Source of the DNA: Subtercola endophyticus
Lineage (GTDB): Bacteria > Actinomycetota > Actinomycetes > Actinomycetales > Microbacteriaceae
Reading direction: 5' to 3'
NCBI RefSeq assembly: GCF_021044565.1
Contig: NZ_CP087997.1
Span: 2,294,001-2,358,000 of the forward strand
DNA: 64,000 nt
Shown in pieces: positions 53,026 to 59,999 of the stretch; within the stretch, counting starts at the first letter, position 1; each line of letters opens with the position of its first letter. The position numbers and the translations under genes were made by a program. The notes beneath the pieces are model-generated. The model was not told the DNA's origin. It did not search any database and was given only the letters and a program-made list of their open reading frames with translations.

Positions 53026-53574
53026 TCACGGAATCGTGACGAACATGACAACCTGAAGGTCGTCGAAAAGACGTTCCGCTGGGCGCGAGGCGATCGTTAT
53101 GACTGCTCCCCGCTGTAGCCGAAATTCACAACGCACGTCACCCGAAACAATTTTCGTCAAGTCGGGGTGGCTGCCACCGGAAGCAAGAGACTCACCGACC
53201 AACTGGTGAGCGGCAGGCCGCGCAAGAGAGCTGATCGAATGCAGTACGTCGAATGCATGAGTTGCAACAAGCGAACTGAATTCCCACGAGTCATCAAGCG
53301 TACGAGTGCCTCTTGAGCCAAACCAACTACGCAAGCTGATCTCGACGACGTCCCTTCCTGCGTGAACGTCATACACAACGTCAACCATGTGTTGTCCCAT
53401 GGGAAGACCAGGCGCAGCGCTCCCCCGCCAGTAGTAGCCGCGGAACTTCACGGTATCGCTTTGAATCAGGTGAGCGACGGGCCGCCCAAGCTTGAGAGCG
53501 GCCCGTCGCTCATCCTGCACCGTGTTCAGCTCACCGCCGGCAGCCCTGTCTCCTGAGCGATCTGAAAAAAACAC
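53026..53574 (-). CDS. Hypothetical protein
   Basis: Up to 182 residues from a GTG that is followed by a T-run, so the true start may be later (ATG at the MGQHMVDVVYD position, about 53397). Soluble; has GYYWRGSAAPGLPMGQHMVDVVYDVHAGRDVVEISLRSWFG, and no Cys pairs or membrane helices. 14 bp downstream of the exported-protein gene. No family recognised; coding potential is moderate. Confidence 0.5.
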   Translation of the reverse strand: MFFSDRSGDRAAGGELNTVQDERRAALKLGRPVAHLIQSDTVKFRGYYWRGSAAPGLPMGQHMVDVVYDVHAGRDVVEISLRSWFGSRGTRTLDDSWEFSSLVATHAFDVLHSISSLARPAAHQLVGESLASGGSHPDLTKIVSGDVRCEFRLQRGAVITIASRPAERLFDDLQVVMFVTIP

Positions 53575-53588
53575 GGCGCGATCTGCTC

Positions 53589-54182
53589 TCAGGTTCCCGA
53601 TGTTGGAGAGCCCGAGTAACAGACGTCGCCGTTAGTGAGCACGGCCAATGAACCCGGCCGTACGTTGCCGTGCGTGCCGGCGCTATTCCCGACGTTCGTA
53701 GTCCATCCGTCATCCCACGTCGGTGCCGACGGTCCGCCGTCGAGCCCGAACGAGTAGCCGCCATGGCTGCTGAAGATATCGACTGCCCAATTGTGCCAGA
53801 GCGACGGAAGATACACGCTGTATCCGGTATTGAAGTAGACGCTTGATCCGCCGGCGCGAGCCATCTCGAGCCACGACGATCCGCATGGGCCGCCGATTGT
53901 GCCGAGGTCAACGTGACCGGCTTGCGCGGCAGCTGCCACCAGCGCTTTGGCTGAATCGCTTACGGGAACGGATTTTTGATTGCCCGCAGCATCAACCATG
54001 ATCTCGAAACCATTCTTCGCCGCCACATCGGCGTCGAAGCCGCCAACCGTCATCGTCGCGCCGCCGACCTTGGTAATCCCCCCACCTTGATCACCTTCCG
54101 ATGCCTGCGCTCCGATCGGTTGGGCGAGGCAGACAACAAGTGCCCCGATCGCAACTATCGAGCCACAGATTTCTCTCTTCAT
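53589..54182 (-). CDS. Small exported protein, unknown function
   Basis: 197 residues. ATG 54182 follows AAGGAG. Signal peptide with helix SIVAIGALVVCLAQPIGAQAS. The mature protein has a Val/Gly-rich N-part, then GGPCGSSWLEMARAGGSSVYFNTGYSVYLPSLWHNWAVD and a final Cys in NGDVCYSG; the two Cys may form a disulphide. Gly/Ser/Trp-rich C-half suggests a small beta-protein. It is upstream of a hypothetical gene and downstream of the ABC transporter genes, in the same orientation, with 122 bp before it. Confidence 0.75.
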   Translation of the reverse strand: MKREICGSIVAIGALVVCLAQPIGAQASEGDQGGGITKVGGATMTVGGFDADVAAKNGFEIMVDAAGNQKSVPVSDSAKALVAAAAQAGHVDLGTIGGPCGSSWLEMARAGGSSVYFNTGYSVYLPSLWHNWAVDIFSSHGGYSFGLDGGPSAPTWDDGWTTNVGNSAGTHGNVRPGSLAVLTNGDVCYSGSPTSGT

Positions 54183-54304
54183 GCAGTTCTCCTTAGATCT
54201 GCCGCGGAACAACGTCGTTCCACAGCTATACGAGTAAATCTCATTACCTCGGCCTGGTCAAGGTTTCTTGGTGACTGCGACCCCCAGAATAGGTACAGCA
54301 CACT

Positions 54305-55348
54305 TCACAGGTCTCCTTGATCCCATTTGAAGACTCGCGCAGCGAGCAACGCGACGGCGACACCGACTGCGGCCATCAGGGCCCACAGAAGATAGATGCT
54401 TGTGAACGGCTCAGTACCCGCGAGTTCGCTGCTCATGGCCTGCATGAACCAGGTGCTCGGGATGAAATTGATCGCCGTTGAAACGAATGGCGGGTAAATA
54501 CCGGGCGGAAGCACGGTCCCTGAAGTCAGAAGTACAACGACGGGTAAGAACCCGGTGATCTGGGTGATCAAGTCTGTGTTCTTCGCGCGAGAACCTAAGA
54601 GATAGGCGAACGCGAAAAGCATTGCCAGCCCGAGAACGAACGTCACCGCCAGCTGAAGCGCGTTCACGGACTCGATGTACCCCTGACTGATTGCGATGCC
54701 GAGAATGATCACCCCTTCTCCGACCCCCAGTGCGAATCGCACGGGGGTCTGCGAAACGATGAATGTCAGGCGACTAACTGGTGTCGTACCGAGAAGGCGC
54801 AGGGTTCCTCGCTGACGTAACGCGACAAGGGGCACTGAGGTACCCATGAAAGCAATTGCCATGAGGCCGGCGATCAGCACTGTCGACAGGTTCACACGGA
54901 GCAGATCCACCTCGGGTGAGCCATCAGAGTCGGCAACGGTGATTTTCGAGGTAGGGATGCCGGTGACCGAGTGCACTGCCTTCACGATGGGTATCCACGC
55001 GGGTGGGTGCGGAGTGGACAAGATGACGCTCGCAGAATCACCGAACAGCGTGACTTGCGCGGTCGTCGAGCCTTCTGGTGCACCAGAGACCGCCTCGATG
55101 CCCTGAGCATTCAGCTTGGCGACGAGATCCTGGGCTTGTTGCGCTGTGCCGGTCACGCTGACGTTCGGTGCGACGCGACTGTCATTGATTGCGACGTTGA
55201 TGCCGCCAATGATGAGTAGAAAGAAGAAGAACATGAAGAGCATCGCGATGATGGTCTTGACGTTTCTGAACAGTTCACGCGAGCTTGTGAGTGTGAGCTG
55301 CTGAAGGGGCGAAGTCGAGCGGCGGCCTTCAATCGATTTGGAGCTCAT
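54305..55348 (-). CDS. ABC-2 family transporter permease
   Basis: 347 residues. One N-terminal helix, an extracytoplasmic domain (about 55-165, with VSVTGTAQQAQDLVAKLNAQG), then five helices including LVALRQRGTLRLLGTTPVSRLTFI, the ABC-2 cytoplasmic loop motif, and VLLTSGTVLPPGIYPPFVS. ATG overlaps the ATPase stop (ATGA); an in-frame ATG at 55366 lies inside the ATPase gene and is less likely. Exporter of unknown substrate. Confidence 0.9.
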   Translation of the reverse strand: MSSKSIEGRRSTSPLQQLTLTSSRELFRNVKTIIAMLFMFFFFLLIIGGINVAINDSRVAPNVSVTGTAQQAQDLVAKLNAQGIEAVSGAPEGSTTAQVTLFGDSASVILSTPHPPAWIPIVKAVHSVTGIPTSKITVADSDGSPEVDLLRVNLSTVLIAGLMAIAFMGTSVPLVALRQRGTLRLLGTTPVSRLTFIVSQTPVRFALGVGEGVIILGIAISQGYIESVNALQLAVTFVLGLAMLFAFAYLLGSRAKNTDLITQITGFLPVVVLLTSGTVLPPGIYPPFVSTAINFIPSTWFMQAMSSELAGTEPFTSIYLLWALMAAVGVAVALLAARVFKWDQGDL

Positions 55349-56322
55349 GAGCGCGCCTTCTTCCACTTCGACGCAGATGCTGTCGGCCTTTTCCCGCGTT
55401 CAGACTGCTGTTCCTGAGCCAACTCGATGAAGATGTCTTCGAGTGTCCCGTTACGAATATCGAACTCGCTTGCTTTGACCGACGGCTCGAATGTCACTCG
55501 CCGCAGAACTCTGTCGGGGTCGGAGGTAGCAATCGTCACACGAACGGCCCCGCGAATGACCGACGTCACTATGCCGCCCGGCTCAGCGAGTGCGGCCAGA
55601 GAATCGAGGTTGGTGTTGGTCGGAACAGTGAAGGAGACGGTACTTTCGGCGCTGCGCTGACGAACGAGTTCGGCAGGCGAACCGAGGGCGGCGACCCGGC
55701 CGGCAACGAGAATCGCGACCCGGTCACACAGCGACGTCGCCTCCTCCATGTCGTGTGTTGACAGCAGCACGGTGACGCCGCGTTTACGAAGGGCTGCAAT
55801 GAGCATCCAGAGGTTTTGCCGTGCCGCGGGATCCAGCCCGGCGGAGGGTTCATCCAACACAACGATCTCCGGGTCACCGACAAGAGCGACGCCCAGAAGC
55901 AACCGTCTTGCTTGGCCACCAGAGAGGTTCTTGGATCGATGATCGCGCTCATCTTGGAGCCCGACTTGATGAACAACGTGGTCGGGATCGAGCGGGTTCT
56001 TGTGAAACGACCCGAAGAGCCTCAGCGTCTCGATGACGCTCAAGGTGTCGAAGAGGCTAGCTGATTGAGTCTGCACAGCCACGTGGGCAGTCGTCTGCGG
56101 TCGGCTGGCGGCGGGATCGAGACCGAGCACTCTGACAGTTCCTTCGGTCGGGCTTCGAAGGCCGACGATGCACTCGATTGTCGTCGTCTTGCCCGCGCCA
56201 TTCGGGCCGACAAAACCGAAAACCTCTCCGCGGCCTACCTCGAATTCGATACCGCGAAGTGCCTCAAATTCGCCATACCGTTTGACGAGACCTTCGACGG
56301 CAATGACAACCTCAGACTGCAT
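55345..56322 (-). CDS. ABC transporter ATP-binding protein
   Basis: 325 residues: Walker A GPNGAGKTTT (about 39-48), Q-loop TQSAS, signature LSGGQARRL, Walker B IVVLDEPSAGLD, switch LSTHDMEE, and a C-terminal extension ending in basic SKWKKARS. Full set of motifs. First gene of a two-gene exporter operon, with a hairpin 50 bp upstream. Confidence 0.93.
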   Translation of the reverse strand: MQSEVVIAVEGLVKRYGEFEALRGIEFEVGRGEVFGFVGPNGAGKTTTIECIVGLRSPTEGTVRVLGLDPAASRPQTTAHVAVQTQSASLFDTLSVIETLRLFGSFHKNPLDPDHVVHQVGLQDERDHRSKNLSGGQARRLLLGVALVGDPEIVVLDEPSAGLDPAARQNLWMLIAALRKRGVTVLLSTHDMEEATSLCDRVAILVAGRVAALGSPAELVRQRSAESTVSFTVPTNTNLDSLAALAEPGGIVTSVIRGAVRVTIATSDPDRVLRRVTFEPSVKASEFDIRNGTLEDIFIELAQEQQSERGKRPTASASKWKKARS

Positions 56323-56370
56323 GAAGCCTCTTTCAGACGCGATTATTCCTCACATGTTATCATCGCGACC

Positions 56371-56392
56371 GCTCACTCAAGACCGAGTGAGC
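56371..56392. promoter_or_regulatory. Perfect inverted repeat upstream of the ABC operon
   Basis: GCTCACTC (56371-56378), 6-nt centre, GAGTGAGC (56385-56392), in the gap between the VbhA-type gene and the ABC operon. It could be a terminator of the former or an operator of the latter; it lacks a T-run on the minus strand, so an operator is slightly preferred. Confidence 0.55.
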
Positions 56393-56404
56393 ATCAAGAC
56401 CGGT

Positions 56405-56602
56405 TCAGACAATTCCGTAGCGGCCGAGAGTGCGGCGGCCCAGCTCATCGATATCGATCGTGCCATCAACGTAGGCTGCGGAATCTGCGCGATACTCGGG
56501 AGACGAGGCGAGGCCCTCCATAGCTGAACTATGGGCAGCTTGGCTCACTACTCTGTCGCGCCAACGCCGCTCGGCAGCTGAAATGCTCGTCGTAGTAGTC
56601 AC
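56405..56602 (-). CDS. VbhA-type (Fic-inhibitory) antitoxin, orphan
   Basis: 65 residues. The GTG at 56602 is chosen because AGGAGG lies 4 nt upstream. It has the Fic-inhibitory motif S/TxxxE(G/N) as SSAMEG and the VbhA-type tail YVDGTIDIDELGRRTLGRYG. VbhA proteins block the ATP site of Fic-domain AMP-transferases. Usually a Fic gene follows; here the next gene is the ABC ATPase and no HPFxxGNGR protein is in the window. Confidence 0.72.
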   Translation of the reverse strand: MTTTTSISAAERRWRDRVVSQAAHSSAMEGLASSPEYRADSAAYVDGTIDIDELGRRTLGRYGIV

Positions 56603-56710
56603 GGCGCCTCCTCGATCGATCAGGTTTACCATCGAGCCTGGTTACCTCTCTGAAGCGATCTACGGATAAATATGACAATACTTCAGAATACTACTTCGGC
56701 CGGAATCTGC

Positions 56711-58522
56711 TTAGGCGGGAAAGGTTGGAATGAACTGCCCGAGGTACTCCCGCAGCCCCGCATCCTGCACGAAAACGTAAGTTCCCCGAATCCCCCGCGT
56801 GAGCAGCACCGCATACACATTGCGAACGAACCGCAGCAGATCGTCGTCGCTGTAAACCACCCCTAGCTGACGGTTGTTCTCCTTGCCCTTCTTGTCGAAG
56901 TACGAATCACGGTCAACGAACAGCCGCCCGGCGACCGGGTCGTACCGCAGATCCCGCCCTATGATCACCCCGGCATAGTTCAGGTCGTACCCCTGCACCG
57001 TATGAATCGACCCGACCTCCTCGAGCGACCCGGGCGACGCGATCCAGTCCGTCTGCGTGCTGTTCCACCGCAACTGCAACCCGTCGATCTCGATGTCGAA
57101 CGCGGTCTTGTCGGCCTTGGTCTTCCACTCCCACGCATAACCGGCGAGCAGACGGGAAAGGCCGACCTCGGCATCCCGCGCCCTGATCTCCGCACGCATG
57201 GCTTCGACGCTGTCGAACATCCGAAAGTCGTAGCCCTCGAAGACCTGTGGATGCACAGGCTCAGCCAGCTCGAACCCCGAACCCAAGCTGCCACTGCCGG
57301 CGCCACTCCCGAGCACCCGCCGCACGTACCCCACGTAGTCATCCCCCGCCGCAACCCGCATCTGCGACAGCAGCGGATACAACCGCCCACCAGCCCGAGC
57401 CGCCCCCACCAACTCCCCCAACAGCTCAGCCGGAACATCCGCCGGCCGAACGCTCTGCGAAGCATCCACCAGAAAAATCTGATGCCGACTCCGGGCCCTG
57501 ATCCAGTCGAGCTGCGTCTTCGACGTGTCATCACTGCCGAACAGCGTCTCCGTGATCTCGCGAAACTTGCGGTTCTGCACCCCCGACGGCTGATTCGCCC
57601 GCTGATTGAGCCGATGCGCCTCATCAACGAGCAGCAGATCGAAGACCTTCTCGCTCGCCCCGACCTCGAACGCCGTCATCACCATGTCAGGATGCAACCC
57701 CGGCGTCTTTCGGAACACCTTCTTGATCGACTCCCGCAACGACTGCTGCGGCACCACCAACCCGAACGACAGTCCCGCCAACAGCTCCGGATACCCCCCG
57801 ACGAAGAACTCGGCGAACAACGAATCGCTGTCGAACTCCTCCGCCGGCGGAGCCGCCTGAATATCGACCAGCAACTTCAGCATGTAGATCGCAATTACCG
57901 TCTTACCCGTGCCCGGCTCCCCCTGAATCACCGACGTACTCGTCGCCGTCGACTCCAGATCAGCGAACAGCCCCTCGAGTATCCCCTCGACCGCGACCGC
58001 CTGATCCTGCGTCAGAGCCTTGAACGGCGACAGCTTGAACAGGTCACTGTTCTCGATCTCAGGAATGCTCCGGATGAACACACCATCGTTCTTCAGCTGC
58101 TCAAAAACCTTCTCGAAGCTCTCCCGGTATCGCTCCCGCTCGTAGTACTCCGATTCGGTGATGCCATCGTTCCGATTGAGCACCTGGTACACACCGTCGC
58201 CCGCGAGCATCCGGATCAGGTACGACTCCAAATCAAGACACACCGACTTGTTGAAGGTCTCGTCGATGATCACCCTCACCGTCGTGAGGTGCTTCTTCGC
58301 ATCAGAGTCGAGGTGCTGCCGCATCCGTGCAGCCGCGTTCAGCGATTCGCCGACATACACGTCGCTGACGCTTTGATTCCGGATGCTCGGCCGCCCTCGA
58401 ACCGCATTCGCATTGTCGAGCACATAGACCACGGGCCAGTTCTTGTAACGACGGTCAAGCGGCGCCCAGGCGCTGATCTCTTCACTCGTCAGGCCGAACG
58501 ACGTGATGTCAAAGGGCGTCAT
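56711..58522 (-). CDS. GIY-YIG nuclease-like / DUF2075 helicase-like protein
   Basis: 603 residues. N-terminal GIY-YIG-type segment (VVYVLDNANAVRG, YVGESLNAAARMRQHL, about 31-70), then DUF2075 (Schlafen-like helicase) with Walker A GEPGTGKT (201-208), Walker B-type LLLVDEAHRL (297-306), FLVDASQSVR and a C-terminal IHTVQGYDLNYAGVIIGRDL and VLLTRGIRGTYVFVQD helicase motifs. ATG 58522 overlaps the end of the MazG-like gene by 14 bp. Likely acts on DNA or RNA, plausibly in defence. Three decayed fragments of the gene lie elsewhere in the window. Confidence 0.9.
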   Translation of the reverse strand: MTPFDITSFGLTSEEISAWAPLDRRYKNWPVVYVLDNANAVRGRPSIRNQSVSDVYVGESLNAAARMRQHLDSDAKKHLTTVRVIIDETFNKSVCLDLESYLIRMLAGDGVYQVLNRNDGITESEYYERERYRESFEKVFEQLKNDGVFIRSIPEIENSDLFKLSPFKALTQDQAVAVEGILEGLFADLESTATSTSVIQGEPGTGKTVIAIYMLKLLVDIQAAPPAEEFDSDSLFAEFFVGGYPELLAGLSFGLVVPQQSLRESIKKVFRKTPGLHPDMVMTAFEVGASEKVFDLLLVDEAHRLNQRANQPSGVQNRKFREITETLFGSDDTSKTQLDWIRARSRHQIFLVDASQSVRPADVPAELLGELVGAARAGGRLYPLLSQMRVAAGDDYVGYVRRVLGSGAGSGSLGSGFELAEPVHPQVFEGYDFRMFDSVEAMRAEIRARDAEVGLSRLLAGYAWEWKTKADKTAFDIEIDGLQLRWNSTQTDWIASPGSLEEVGSIHTVQGYDLNYAGVIIGRDLRYDPVAGRLFVDRDSYFDKKGKENNRQLGVVYSDDDLLRFVRNVYAVLLTRGIRGTYVFVQDAGLREYLGQFIPTFPA

Positions 58523-58829
58523 ACTTCGCGCTTCGCCCTCGAGACTTCTCAACCGGATACTTCTCGCGCGTGATGGCCAGCTTGTCGTGCACGATCTGTT
58601 CCGGATCCGCCCCGATCCGCTGCGCAAGAAGCATGCAATACGTCAGAACGTCGGCCAGCTCTGCCTTTACTCGGTCGACATCTGCGTCGGCGCTCCACTG
58701 GAAGCACTCCAGCAACTCCCCAGCCTCAATGGCAATGCTCTTCGCGAGGTTTTCCGGGCTGTGGAACTGCGCCCACTCCCGCTCTGCGACAAACGCGGCA
58801 AGCTCGTCCTGAAGCGACCCTTCGACCAT
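58509..58829 (-). CDS. MazG-like nucleotide pyrophosphohydrolase
   Basis: 106 residues. All-alpha NTP-PPase: WAQFHSPENLAKSIAIEAGELLECFQW with the EXXE metal motif (EAGELLE) and the second half VKAELADVLTYCMLLAQRIG with ExxD. Single-domain MazG-like enzymes hydrolyse (d)NTPs to NMPs. Overlaps the GIY-YIG/DUF2075 gene by 14 bp, so the two are coupled; together they look like a nucleotide-level and nucleic-acid-level defence pair. Confidence 0.9.
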   Translation of the reverse strand: MVEGSLQDELAAFVAEREWAQFHSPENLAKSIAIEAGELLECFQWSADADVDRVKAELADVLTYCMLLAQRIGADPEQIVHDKLAITREKYPVEKSRGRSAKYDAL

Positions 58830-59131
58830 GCCGTCAATCTAGCAGCGGCGCCGACCCATCGCATGACGGCGGCCCTTCGTGCCCGGCCCGCCACACGCTC
58901 ACCACGACCGCTCCCACCCACACCATTGCCACGACGTCCTCAGTTGTACACACGCCGCTCTCGAAAAGTTGGAGGTCGAGCGACCACGCCCACCTTTTCT
59001 CCACGTTTGTCTGCCGGTGTATGGACACCGGTCAGACTGGCGGATCAATGAGCAGCCGATGAATGTGAACCGCTCCCCTCAGGTCAATACCCGAGCCGAA
59101 TCCTAACGGCAACCGCGATAGCCGCGGAAGG
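58830..59131. other. 302-bp region without a credible gene
   Basis: Between the MazG-like gene and the end of vsr, both on the minus strand. It holds the hairpin at 59009-59037 and a CCGCG-n4-CCGCGG repeat near 59110-59128. Short open frames here have poor codon usage. It probably carries the promoter of the MazG-like/DUF2075 operon and the end of the vsr transcript. Confidence 0.5.
59009..59037 (-). terminator. Hairpin downstream of vsr
   Basis: GTCTG-CCGGTGT / ACACCGG-TCAGAC with a 4-nt loop (atgg) and one bulged base: about 12 bp of stem, 95 bp after the vsr stop. No T-run follows. Possible terminator of the drmB-to-vsr transcript. Confidence 0.5.
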
Positions 59132-59656
59132 CTAAGGGTTTTTAAGATTTTGCCCGTCGATGCAAGGGAGACCACAGTTGTCTGCAATCGCACGACGTGT
59201 GGTCCTCGTCGCGGTTGGATTGGATGGTGCCGGGTCTGGCGCGCGGGCTGCGCGTCCAAACCAAGAGTTGGAAATCAACTTGACGATGTCGTCTACCCGC
59301 TCGTGCTCCCAGAAGCGAAGTACTACCCACCCGAGTGATTCGAGCTTTCGCGTCGTCTCCAAATCACGCTCTACGTTTCTTCGGAGCTTGGGTACCCAAT
59401 AGTCCGCGTTTCGCTTTGGGATTGTGGCGTGGATCGGGCAGCCATGCCAAAAACACCCATCGATGAACACCGCGATCTTCTGCTTCGTGAAGACTATGTC
59501 CGCGCGACTTCGGAGGTTGCGGGTAGGGCTCGCGTCGACGCGATATCGAAAGCCTGCGGCATGCAGCGCTCGACGCACCGCGAGCTCGGGTTTGGTATCC
59601 CGACTTCTGTTCGCCAGCATCGAACGTCGCGAACCCTCACTAGATGCCCAGGACAT
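59132..59656 (-). CDS. vsr: Vsr-type DNA mismatch endonuclease
   Basis: 174 residues. Vsr/patch-repair nuclease: RSMLANRSRDTKPELAVRRALHAAGFRYR, catalytic Asp53 in RSRADIVF, IDGCFWHGCP with His71 and zinc-site Cys residues, and GWVVLRFWEHE. Classical Vsr nicks next to T:G mismatches arising at 5-methylcytosine sites and is paired with a Dcm-type methylase, as here. The C-terminal 30 residues after NSWFGRAAR are additional to the usual length of about 140. ATG 59656 matches the family start; upstream in-frame codons are unlikely. Confidence 0.9.
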   Translation of the reverse strand: MSWASSEGSRRSMLANRSRDTKPELAVRRALHAAGFRYRVDASPTRNLRSRADIVFTKQKIAVFIDGCFWHGCPIHATIPKRNADYWVPKLRRNVERDLETTRKLESLGWVVLRFWEHERVDDIVKLISNSWFGRAARAPDPAPSNPTATRTTRRAIADNCGLPCIDGQNLKNP

Positions 59657-59774
59657 GCTCACTACGCTACGGCCCCGGCATAGTATTTTGTGAAAGAAGC
59701 TCTGGCAATAATGACGATGTAGCAGCGGCACATTCGAAGTGAAACCCAGTTTGAGCGTAGAAAGTGGCACATAT

Positions 59775-59999
59775 TCACGCTGCGATAACCGCGAGTGTGA
59801 CTGGAGTCATACTTACGGTCGGTTCAAGAGTGATATTCAAGGACGACTCTTGAGGGCTTGAGGCCGCCTTAAGGAGCGCCGTAGCCCATGCGTCCGCTCC
59901 AGCCGATATCTGGCAAAGCCATTCGCTTTCAAAAGAAGCTCTGCGGGTCAGGCACCGAAATGTAGCTCTAGCTGACTGCCAATCGCGTCTACAGCTCAC
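59775..59999 (-). CDS. Small open frame between GHKL and vsr genes, doubtful
   Basis: 74 codons from a GTG that overlaps the end of the GHKL gene by 11 bp. Its last 50 residues (WLCQISAGADAWATALLKAA...) look protein-like, but there is no ribosome-binding site and no known family. Either a small gene of the operon, or a decayed gene in an otherwise empty gap (59657-59988). Confidence 0.3.
   Translation of the reverse strand: MSCRRDWQSARATFRCLTRRASFESEWLCQISAGADAWATALLKAASSPQESSLNITLEPTVSMTPVTLAVIAA

Noticed and set aside
57002..58573. 523-codon plus-strand frame opposite the DUF2075 gene
   Set aside because: Arg/Pro/Leu-rich shadow without motifs; the minus strand encodes clear helicase motifs.
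58834..59028. 64-codon minus-strand frame downstream of vsr
   Set aside because: Poor codon usage, no ribosome-binding site, and it crosses the hairpin at 59009-59037.
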